20,939 nucleotides of DNA from the NCBI GenBank assembly GCA_964446495.1, contig CAYUOY010000064.1, forward strand, positions 1 through 20,939, read 5' to 3'. The notes under the pieces are model-generated. The model was given only the letters and a program-made list of their open reading frames with translations. It was not told the DNA's origin and ran no database searches. This document shows, piece by piece, positions 7,172 through 14,042 of this stretch. Position numbers and translations under genes: made by a program. The DNA comes from JAADHU01 sp964446495 (lineage in GTDB: Bacteria > Pseudomonadota > Gammaproteobacteria > Steroidobacterales > Woeseiaceae). The number at the start of each line of letters is the position of its first letter. The first letter of the stretch is position 1.

Positions 7172-7308
7172 ATTGGCAAATGGGCGATACGAGGCGGCCG
7201 TGCGCAACCTGAGTCGGGTATCCTTAATACTGATGGACCACATACACAGAATCAGAAGTAGCGGTTCTGCGCGGGCTGCGAACGGACATTACACAGGGGA
7301 GATCAATC

Positions 7309-8676
7309 TTGAAAAAATTTGATGCCATCATCATCGGTGCCGGACAAGCCGGGCCCGCGCTGGCCGAGAAGCTGACCCAGAGTGGTTTGAAGACCGCCAT
7401 TATCGAGCGTCACCTGTTCGGTGGTACTTGCGTGAATGTCGGCTGTATACCAACCAAGACCCTGGTCGGTAGCGCGCGGGTCGCGCATTCAGCACGACGC
7501 GCCGCCGAGTTCGGGATCGAAACCGGCGCCATCGAAGTTGACATGATGCGGGTCAAAGCTCGCATGGATCAGATTCGCGGCGATTCGAATCGCGGCGTCA
7601 CCGGGTGGCTTGAAGGCATGGAAAACCTGGAGATTCTTCGCGGCCACGCACGATTTGTCGGACCCGGTTGTATTGAGGTTGAGGGCGAAACTCTGGAGGC
7701 CGATAAAATTTTCATCAATGTCGGTGCAAGAGCCCGCGTGCCCAATATGCCGGGCCTGCAGGACGTTCCGTATCACACCAATTCGACTATTCTGGAACTT
7801 GAATACCTACCAGAGCACCTGATCATTATCGGTGGTAGCTATATCGGGCTTGAGTTCGCGCAGATATATCGCCGATTCGGCAGTCAGGTGACGGTTGTCG
7901 AGATGTCTGATCGTCTCATTCCACGAGAGGATGAGGACACTTCCACAGCCATACAAGACATCCTGGAAAATGAGGGTGTTAGATTCGAACTGGGCGCCGA
8001 ATGTGTGAGTCTTACAAAGAGTGGCAACAGTATCGAAGTCACTGCATCCTGCGACGAGGAACACCAAGCCGTCAAAGGCTCGCACCTGTTGCTGGCGGTC
8101 GGTCGAATTCCGAACACGGACGACCTGGGCCTTGATGCAGCCGGTATCGACACCGATTCGCGCGGTCTGATCACTGTCAATGATAAATTGGAGACCAGTG
8201 CGCAAGGCGTTTGGGCGCTGGGCGAAGTCAATGGCCGTGGTGCATTTACGCATACCGCGTACAACGACTTCGAGATCGTGGCCGCCAATCTGTTAACGGA
8301 CGATCGGCGCAGTGTTGCCGATCGGGTCGATGTTTACGGACTCTTCATCGACCCACCTTTGGGTCGTGCAGGATTGACCGAACGGGCGGCGCGCGATGCC
8401 GGGTTCGACGTTCGAGTCGGCAAACGGCAAATGACACGAGTTGGCCGCGCCAAAGAATTTGGCGAAACCCAGGGCTTCATGAAGGTCATCGTCGATGCGA
8501 ATACGGACAAGATTCTGGGCGCAGCCATATTGGGCCTGAACGGTGACGAGGCCGTTCATAGCATTATTGATATAATGAACGCGGATTTGCCCTACACCAC
8601 CATTCAACGATCCGTGCATATTCACCCAACCGTGGCCGAACTAATTCCGACGGTATTCGGGGACTTGAGGCCTTAG
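7309..8676 (+). CDS. Class I pyridine nucleotide-disulfide oxidoreductase (MerA/RclA-like, non-mercury)
   Basis: This cytoplasmic flavoprotein has 455 residues. GAGQAG (10-15) binds FAD, CVNVGC (C41, C46) is the redox disulfide, GGSYIG (175-180) is the NAD(P)H Rossmann loop, and HIHPTVAE (H437 to E444) is the C-terminal catalytic His-Glu pair. It lacks the N-terminal HMA domain and C-terminal cysteine pair of mercuric reductase, and lacks lipoamide-dehydrogenase context, so its acceptor is unknown; RclA-like reductases act in oxidant or copper stress. The second FAD motif reads ALGEVNG, with Glu306 where almost all relatives have Asp. The start is a TTG: AGGGGAGA lies six bases upstream and MKKFDAIIIGAG aligns with family N-termini. 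It ends seven bases from the convergent SRPBCC gene. Confidence 0.88.
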   Translation: MKKFDAIIIGAGQAGPALAEKLTQSGLKTAIIERHLFGGTCVNVGCIPTKTLVGSARVAHSARRAAEFGIETGAIEVDMMRVKARMDQIRGDSNRGVTGWLEGMENLEILRGHARFVGPGCIEVEGETLEADKIFINVGARARVPNMPGLQDVPYHTNSTILELEYLPEHLIIIGGSYIGLEFAQIYRRFGSQVTVVEMSDRLIPREDEDTSTAIQDILENEGVRFELGAECVSLTKSGNSIEVTASCDEEHQAVKGSHLLLAVGRIPNTDDLGLDAAGIDTDSRGLITVNDKLETSAQGVWALGEVNGRGAFTHTAYNDFEIVAANLLTDDRRSVADRVDVYGLFIDPPLGRAGLTERAARDAGFDVRVGKRQMTRVGRAKEFGETQGFMKVIVDANTDKILGAAILGLNGDEAVHSIIDIMNADLPYTTIQRSVHIHPTVAELIPTVFGDLRP

Positions 8677-8683
8677 GCTCTGA

Positions 8684-9121
8684 CTATTCTCCGCTTTGTT
8701 CGAGGCTCTTTTTCATATCTTCAAGAAGCGCCACATAGATGCCGTGGCAGAATTCAGTCGCGGCCTCGTTGTTGTGTTGCCAGCTCGATGACCACTCGAC
8801 GAGCGAGCTTTCGCCCTGCTCTACCTGCCGCACAGTAACTCGACCCACATAGTTTTCAACCTCATCTTTCGAGACCGGTGAAGGTCCGTCGTCGATGCTG
8901 TAGGTCAGAGTTTTCGCGTCGTCCTCAAGCGTCCGCAGTGTCTCGTGAAATACACCGTTCAGCACGCGCACCGCCCCAACTTCATTGCCAGTTTTCTCGC
9001 CAACGGCCTGAATTTCGCTGATGACATTTGGCGCCCAGCTCAGGTCATGGAAATCACGAATTGTCTGCCATACCTGGTCCGGTGACACCGCAATTTCTAT
9101 CGTCTGTTGAGTGCTTCCCAT
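8684..9121 (-). CDS. SRPBCC-family (START/polyketide-cyclase-like) lipid- or ligand-binding protein
   Basis: The product has 145 residues, the normal size for a single SRPBCC domain. The opening QQTIEIAVSPDQVWQTIRDFHDLSWAP is the classic first strand plus helix of the family (a hydrophobic strand, then PxxVWxxIxDF, then a Trp-Pro). The rest gives alternating strands (VGAVRVLNG, HETLRTLEDDAKTLTYSI, VGRVTVRQV, SSLVEWSSSWQ) and a long C-terminal helix (FCHGIYVALLEDMKKSLEQ) that would close the ligand cavity. It is cytosolic. The family binds or modifies hydrophobic ligands; no ligand can be named. I placed the start at the ATG at 9121, with GGGGGA just upstream; longer versions would run into the divergent gene. 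It is divergent from the PLP enzyme gene with a 61-base gap between starts. Confidence 0.85.
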   Translation of the reverse strand: MGSTQQTIEIAVSPDQVWQTIRDFHDLSWAPNVISEIQAVGEKTGNEVGAVRVLNGVFHETLRTLEDDAKTLTYSIDDGPSPVSKDEVENYVGRVTVRQVEQGESSLVEWSSSWQHNNEAATEFCHGIYVALLEDMKKSLEQSGE

Positions 9122-9182
9122 TCCCCTGTCCCCCGTCGATAATAGGTTCCCAACACTGGTCTCAAATAATGTGGAGAAACGC

Positions 9183-10244
9183 GTGTCGGACGAAAACAAT
9201 ATCAAAGAACTATTGCTTGAGCTAGACAAAAAACCCAGAGCCGTCCTGGCGCAGCTGCCGACACCTATCCATAAAATGGAAAACTTCGCTAAGCATTTGA
9301 ATGGCCCGGAGTTATGGATCAAACGAGATGATTTGACGGGCCTCGAGGGTGGTGGCAACAAGACTCGAAAACTTGAATTCCTGGTGGGAGATGCCATCGA
9401 AAGCGGCGCTGATATGCTGATTACAGCGGGTGCGATTCAGTCCAATCACACCCGGCAAACTGCGGCGGCGGCGGCCAGATGCAACCTGAAATGCGCCCTT
9501 TTGCATGTCGGCTGGACCCGGGATGCGGGCCCGGCCTATCGACAGGTTGGGAACGTTCTGTTGAGCAACATCATGGGCGCGGAGTTGTTTCTGGACGAGA
9601 CGGAAAGGCCTATTGAAGACCAGAGTCCTTTGTTGAAGTTCTCCGACTACCTTAAAAGCCGTGGCCACCGACCGTATTTGATTCCGGCGGGTGCGTCTGA
9701 GCATCGGCTCGGTAGTTTGGGCTACATAAACTGTGCCGCCGAGATCGTTCGTCAGAGCAGCAAACTCGGGGTTCATTTTGATTACATCGTCCACTGCACC
9801 GGCAGCAGCAGCACTCAGGCGGGCCTGGTGGCTGGCTTTGCCGCCATGGCAAGGCCCATCCGAATTATCGGTGTCTCCGACGATGAAGAGACCGACATCA
9901 AGCGGGCCCGCGTCCTTAAGCTGGCCAACGATACGCTGGCGGAAATCGGCAGCTCCGTTCGTGTGCCGCCAGATGATATAGAGGTTATTGCCGCTGATGA
10001 GAGCCCATACGGCGAGGCCGGGAGCGAGACATTCGATGCGATCCGCCTGCTCGCGCGAACGGAAGGTCTGATCGCCGACCCGGTCTATGAAGGCAAGGCG
10101 TTGCGTGGCCTGTTGAAGCTCGCGCGCGAGGGTCGCTTTGAGAATGGCAGCAAAGTCCTGCTCATGCACCTTGGCGGCACACCCGCTGTGCATGCTTATG
10201 CGAGCCAGTTCGGCTCGGTAAATTTTTCACCTTTCCCGGTGTGA
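9183..10244 (+). CDS. dcyD: D-cysteine desulfhydrase / ACC deaminase family PLP enzyme
   Basis: This 353-residue cytosolic enzyme belongs to the fold-type II PLP family. GGGNKTRKLE (Lys60) is the PLP-lysine site, followed by AGAIQSNHTRQTAAAAA, where SNHTRQ holds the substrate and PLP contacts of the D-cysteine desulfhydrase/ACC deaminase group. TGSSSTQAGL is the PLP phosphate loop and LHVGW and LMHLGGTPA complete the family pattern. D-cysteine desulfhydrase makes pyruvate, H2S and ammonia from D-cysteine; ACC deaminase opens aminocyclopropane carboxylate. The overall look is closer to DcyD, but these cannot be fully separated by eye. The start is the GTG at 9183 with GGAGAA four bases upstream; longer in-frame starts would overlap the divergent SRPBCC gene. 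It ends 53 bases before the marR start, with no clear terminator between. Confidence 0.85.
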   Translation: MSDENNIKELLLELDKKPRAVLAQLPTPIHKMENFAKHLNGPELWIKRDDLTGLEGGGNKTRKLEFLVGDAIESGADMLITAGAIQSNHTRQTAAAAARCNLKCALLHVGWTRDAGPAYRQVGNVLLSNIMGAELFLDETERPIEDQSPLLKFSDYLKSRGHRPYLIPAGASEHRLGSLGYINCAAEIVRQSSKLGVHFDYIVHCTGSSSTQAGLVAGFAAMARPIRIIGVSDDEETDIKRARVLKLANDTLAEIGSSVRVPPDDIEVIAADESPYGEAGSETFDAIRLLARTEGLIADPVYEGKALRGLLKLAREGRFENGSKVLLMHLGGTPAVHAYASQFGSVNFSPFPV

Positions 10245-10259
10245 AAATCCGCGTATTCG

Positions 10260-10288
10260 TAGACTCTCAAATTTTTATCGTGTATATA
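10260..10288 (+). promoter_or_regulatory. Putative marR promoter
   Basis: TAGACT (10260-10265) and TATATA (10283-10288) are separated by exactly 17 bases, each matching the sigma70 consensus at four of six positions. The -10 box lies inside the palindrome at 10280-10291, so a bound repressor would block RNA polymerase. A transcript starting near 10295 would leave almost no leader for the ATG at 10298. Confidence 0.45.
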
Positions 10289-10291
10289 CAC
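10280..10291. promoter_or_regulatory. MarR operator candidate, site 1
   Basis: GTGTATATACAC is a perfect 12-bp palindrome just upstream of the marR start and overlapping its putative -10. The identical sequence recurs at 10781-10792 before the transporter gene, and both copies are followed by T-A/T-C-T. MarR-family dimers bind palindromes of this size, and self-repression is the usual arrangement. Confidence 0.75.
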
Positions 10292-10297
10292 TACTAT

Positions 10298-10747
10298 ATG
10301 AACAAGGAAACTCTCACCAAAACATTGCGCGCCGAGGTGGCAGGCATGTGTGTCTGCCAGAAAGCACGCGAGGCCTCTCGCAAGATCACGCGGAATTACG
10401 ACGAAGCGCTGCAACCGATTGGAATCAAGACCACACAATTTACGCTGCTGGCTGTGATTTCGGTACAGGACAACGCTACCTTGACCGAACTCGCGAAAGC
10501 TTTGGGAATGGACCGTACGACCCTCTCGCGAAACCTGGGGCCGTTGGCGCGAAATGGTCTTTTGGAGGTGTCCGCAGAAGGGTATCGGCGTGCGCGCTCG
10601 GTGAGTATCACGAAAAAAGGTATTGCGGTAATGGAACAAGCGTTGCCATTGTGGCGTTCAGCCCAGGCCTCAATGCGGAAGCGACTCGGGAAAGACACCT
10701 GGAGTCGTATTCAATCTGACCTTGATGAAATGAGAAATTTGCTCTGA
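10298..10747 (+). CDS. MarR-family winged-helix transcriptional regulator
   Basis: The 149-residue product has the MarR order: a dimerisation helix (CQKAREASRKITRNYDEAL), the QFTLLAVIS helix, a helix-turn-helix (LTELAKALGMDRTTLSRNLGPLARNGLL) and a wing (YRRARSVSITKKG), then a C-terminal dimer helix. C18 and C20 (MCVC) stand at the start of the first long helix, where many relatives also have a Cys, so thiol sensing is possible but unproven. An ATG at 10346 with GAGG eight bases upstream is an alternative start (133 residues) and fits better with a transcript starting near 10295. The gene is flanked by two copies of GTGTATATACAC and precedes the transporter by 72 bases, so it probably represses itself and the RND/LolA-DUF1302 operon until a ligand binds. 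Confidence 0.9.
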   Translation: MNKETLTKTLRAEVAGMCVCQKAREASRKITRNYDEALQPIGIKTTQFTLLAVISVQDNATLTELAKALGMDRTTLSRNLGPLARNGLLEVSAEGYRRARSVSITKKGIAVMEQALPLWRSAQASMRKRLGKDTWSRIQSDLDEMRNLL

Positions 10748-10780
10748 CCCTGTTATGTGACCCTTTTTTTGCAACAACAT

Positions 10781-10792
10781 GTGTATATACAC
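10781..10792. promoter_or_regulatory. MarR operator candidate, site 2
   Basis: This is a second exact copy of the palindrome GTGTATATACAC, 28 bases upstream of the chosen transporter ATG (10820). Its position between marR and the transporter gene marks an independent, regulated start of transcription for the transporter-barrel pair. No convincing -35 was found before it. Confidence 0.75.
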
Positions 10793-10809
10793 TTCTTTAC
10801 CAAGTCGAT

Positions 10810-10814
10810 GGAGA
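10810..10814 (+). promoter_or_regulatory. Ribosome binding site that sets the transporter start
   Basis: GGAGA stands five bases before the ATG at 10820. This favours that start over the in-frame ATGs at 10757 and 10808; the former would place the operator inside the coding region. Confidence 0.6.
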
Positions 10815-10819
10815 CTGTC

Positions 10820-13800
10820 ATGACCAAGCCAAACACCACCGGGAGATTTTTTGAGTTCGTTACCGGCTGGCCGAAGACGATTATTCTATTGAGCTTGCTG
10901 GCCATTCTCGGGCTGGCGTCTTTCGTTCCTGGAATCCACAAAGACACAAGCTCCGACGCCTTTATCGCCGCTGACGATCCGGTCGTTCTCTACCGGGATC
11001 ATGTTCGGGACATCTTCGGTCTCGAAGACCCCATTGTCATAGCCGTCACTAACGATGGCCCCGACGGTGTCTTCAATCCGGGCAGCCTGGCGCTGGTTGA
11101 CACTCTCACACGATCGATCGCTGCCTTGCCCAACGTCGACCCAGAGCGGGTAACCAGCCTGGCAAGTGAATCAAATATTGTGGGTACCTACGACGGCATG
11201 GAAGTATCGGACTTTTTCGATCCCTACCCGGCCACCCAGGCACGTGCCGATGAGATTCGCACTGCCATCATCGATTTTCCGTTGTATCAGGGAACGCTGG
11301 TAGCTCGCGATGGCACGGCCACACTGATCGTCGCAGAACTTCTGGATCAGGATGCCGCGCAACTGACGTACGAAGAGATTCTCGCCGTCGTTGCCGCAAC
11401 CCCAACCCCTGCAGGCAACGAAATTCATGTGGCGGGTGAAGGTGCCATTGCCGGCTACCTCGCCACCTACATTGATCGTGACGCGACACGATTGAATCCG
11501 CTCGCCGCTTTGATCATCACTCTCGTACTCGTTGTTGCCTTTCGCACTTTTGCAGGCGCGATGCTGCCAAACATCATCGTATTGGGAACATTGGCCGCAA
11601 CCTTCGGCTCGATGGCGGCGTTTGGTGTTTCCTTCTATGTCATCACCAACGGATTGGCGACGATCCTGATCGGCATCGCCGTCGCGGACTCCATTCATAT
11701 CATGAGCCAGGTGTATGAAGAACAGGCCCGGGACCCGGATCTCATCTCGTCGCGTCAGGGGCGGCGCGAGATCGCCCGACGTGCGATGGGTCGAATGTGG
11801 AAACCCATAACCGTGACGACCATTACCACCATCGCCGGATTCGTCGGCCTGTGGCTGGGCGCTGCTATGCCGCCCATGAAATTTTTTGGCTTGTTCGCAG
11901 CAATCGGTGTCGCTGCGGCCTGGATCTACTCCATTTTCTTCCTGCCCGCAGCGCTCACGCTGTTCCCCATCAAAGCCAGCAAGCTGTTCCGCAGTGCCAA
12001 TGTGAATGATCGTTACGGCGCCTCACTGCAACGCCTTGGCACCATTGCGCTCAGAAAACCAGCCACGACGCTGGCAGTCGCCGCCTTCATCGCATTGGTC
12101 GGGGCAGTCGGCACCAGTCGCGTCATTGTCCAGGAAGCGCAAATCGAAAACTTTCAGACCGACGAGCCAATATATATCGCCGACAAGGAAATCAATCGAC
12201 GCATGGACGGCACCAAGTTCCTCGATATCATCATCGAAACCGATGAAGTAGAAGCACTATTCCGCCCCGATCATCTGCGTCGTATTGAAGCTTTGCAGGA
12301 ATATATCGAGCAATTCCCGGCCGTGCGCGGATCCACTTCCGTGGTTGACTACATCAAGCAAATGCACAAAGCCGTCAATGAAAACCGGGAGGAGTTCTAC
12401 TCAATTCCCGATGATGAGTTTCTTGTTGCGCAATTATTCCTTCTTTACTCAGCCTCTGGCAATCCGGATGACTTCGAAGAGGAAATCGACACCGACTACT
12501 CGCAGGCCAACGTTCGTTTCAATCTAAATGTTGCGGACTACCGTTTGTTAACTGAAATTATCCCGGCGATTCAGACCTACGTTGACAGCGAATTCAACAA
12601 CGAGGAGATCCGTGCCAATCTCTCAGGCCGCGTCATGGTCAACTACGCCTGGCTCAAGACGATCGGCGACAACCATGTCAGGAGCCTGCTACTGGCACTG
12701 GTCTTTGTATGGCTCGCCGCAACCGCCATTTTCCGATCTTTTCTTGCCGGCACGCTGTCTCTAATTCCGGTGGCCATGGCCCTCCTGCTGGTCTACGCCG
12801 TCATGGGATTTGGCGGAATCTGGCTCGGCGTAGGCACCTCGATGTTCGCGGCCATCGCGATCGGCCTGGGAATCGACTTTTCCATTCACACCCTGGATCG
12901 CATGAAGGAGTTAATCATGAAAAGAAACGGCAGCTATGACGAACGTCTGGCCGACCTCTTCCCCTCTACCGGGCGTGCACTATTCTTCAATTTCGCCGCC
13001 CTGGCACTGGGATTTCTGGTACTAAGCACGAGCGAAGTACCGCCGTTGATTCGCTTCGGCATGCTTGTCGCCGTGGCGGTTTCGACCAGTTTTGCAGCAA
13101 GCATGACGATCCTGCCAGCGATCGGAAAGCTCCTGAGACCGGCATTCCTGTTTCCCGAAGATACCTCTCCTGAATCCGGCGCTAGAGCACCCGGACTGGC
13201 CACTGCCGCGTCGCTAGCCCCGGTAGCGGTAGTCATTTCGGCCCTGTTTGTCAGTTTCGCCAAAGCGGACATACCCGACTTACTTCCCGGTGCGGAGATT
13301 ATTGCGCGAGTCAATGCGCGCGACGATGGTGAACAGGTTTCGCGAGCCTTGAAAATGGAACTAATCGACCGTCGCGGCAAATCCCGGATACGTGAAACGA
13401 TTGGATATCGTCGCTACTACGGCGAGGAAAAACGCACGATGTTGTTCTACGTTTCACCAACCAATGTAAAAGGCACCGGCTTTCTGACCTACGACTACCC
13501 AGACGCCAGCACGGACGACGATCAGTGGCTCTATCTTCCGGCGCTACGCAAAGTACGCCGCATCTCTGCCGCAGATCGTGGTGACTATTTTCTCGGCACC
13601 GATCTGAGCTACGAGGACATCAAGAAGGAAAGTCGTATCGCCACGGAAGACTATATCTTCTCAACCATCAACACAGCGGAAGTGGACGGTCATCTGACCT
13701 ACGTCGTAGAAGGGTTTCCAGTCGATGATGAGACGGCGGCGGAGCTTGGCTATGGCCGCGTGGTGTGGCACATCGACCCCGACATGTGGATGAGCCGCTT

Positions 13801-14011
13801 GACAGAAATGTGGGATATCAATGGCAACCCGCTAAAAACCGTGCACAACGAGGAGTTTGAAAATATCCAGGGAATCTGGACCACCCTGAAACTGACTGCC
13901 GTCAACCACAAAACCGGGCACTCCACAATTTTCGCCTTCTCCGATGTGGACTACCTGGCCCCGATCGACGACAGCATGTTCGAACAGCGCAGGCTGCGAC
14001 GCGGCAGATAG
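10820..14011 (+). CDS. RND/MMPL-family transporter fused to a C-terminal LolA-like carrier domain
   Basis: The protein has 1063 residues. Residues 1-775 form an MMPL/HpnN-type RND transporter: helix 1 (about 18-38), a first periplasmic loop, helices 2-6 (about 228-385) with VADSIHI around Asp290, a second loop (440-615) and helices 8-12 (about 620-772) with GLGIDFSIH around Asp686. These Asp residues are likely proton-relay sites. Residues 797-816 are a hydrophobic segment ending in AKA, then DIPD, which looks exactly like a signal peptide. Residues 817-1063 match the LolA_like 'outer membrane lipoprotein-sorting' family: VSPTNVKGTGFLTYDYP, DDQWLYLPALRKVRRI, FLGTDLSYEDI. In relatives as I know them these are two genes. 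The carrier domain would face the periplasm, tethered to the pump. The DUF1302 gene follows after 31 bases. Substrate probably a lipid; unproven. Confidence 0.88.
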   Translation: MTKPNTTGRFFEFVTGWPKTIILLSLLAILGLASFVPGIHKDTSSDAFIAADDPVVLYRDHVRDIFGLEDPIVIAVTNDGPDGVFNPGSLALVDTLTRSIAALPNVDPERVTSLASESNIVGTYDGMEVSDFFDPYPATQARADEIRTAIIDFPLYQGTLVARDGTATLIVAELLDQDAAQLTYEEILAVVAATPTPAGNEIHVAGEGAIAGYLATYIDRDATRLNPLAALIITLVLVVAFRTFAGAMLPNIIVLGTLAATFGSMAAFGVSFYVITNGLATILIGIAVADSIHIMSQVYEEQARDPDLISSRQGRREIARRAMGRMWKPITVTTITTIAGFVGLWLGAAMPPMKFFGLFAAIGVAAAWIYSIFFLPAALTLFPIKASKLFRSANVNDRYGASLQRLGTIALRKPATTLAVAAFIALVGAVGTSRVIVQEAQIENFQTDEPIYIADKEINRRMDGTKFLDIIIETDEVEALFRPDHLRRIEALQEYIEQFPAVRGSTSVVDYIKQMHKAVNENREEFYSIPDDEFLVAQLFLLYSASGNPDDFEEEIDTDYSQANVRFNLNVADYRLLTEIIPAIQTYVDSEFNNEEIRANLSGRVMVNYAWLKTIGDNHVRSLLLALVFVWLAATAIFRSFLAGTLSLIPVAMALLLVYAVMGFGGIWLGVGTSMFAAIAIGLGIDFSIHTLDRMKELIMKRNGSYDERLADLFPSTGRALFFNFAALALGFLVLSTSEVPPLIRFGMLVAVAVSTSFAASMTILPAIGKLLRPAFLFPEDTSPESGARAPGLATAASLAPVAVVISALFVSFAKADIPDLLPGAEIIARVNARDDGEQVSRALKMELIDRRGKSRIRETIGYRRYYGEEKRTMLFYVSPTNVKGTGFLTYDYPDASTDDDQWLYLPALRKVRRISAADRGDYFLGTDLSYEDIKKESRIATEDYIFSTINTAEVDGHLTYVVEGFPVDDETAAELGYGRVVWHIDPDMWMSRLTEMWDINGNPLKTVHNEEFENIQGIWTTLKLTAVNHKTGHSTIFAFSDVDYLAPIDDSMFEQRRLRRGR
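13211..13267 (+). other. Relic signal peptide / extra membrane helix at the fusion joint
   Basis: This part of the transporter gene encodes residues 798-816, a stretch of small and hydrophobic residues ending Phe-Ala-Lys-Ala before Asp817. It has the h-region and Ala-x-Ala cleavage pattern of a Sec signal peptide, as expected if a secreted LolA-like gene was fused in frame. No ATG, GTG or TTG suitable for a separate start precedes it. Confidence 0.5.
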
Positions 14012-14042
14012 TCCTGTTCACGGTCCTCACAGGAAAAAACCG

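Noticed and set aside
7309..8676. Mercuric reductase (merA)
   Set aside because: No N-terminal HMA domain, no C-terminal Cys pair and no mer genes nearby.
9312..10193. Long open frame (293 codons) on the minus strand inside the D-cysteine desulfhydrase gene
   Set aside because: It is antisense to a gene with clear PLP motifs and its translation has no recognisable domain or membrane pattern.
11171..11698. Minus-strand open frame of 175 codons inside the transporter gene
   Set aside because: It is a shadow of the RND coding frame; the translation is low-complexity and lacks any motif.
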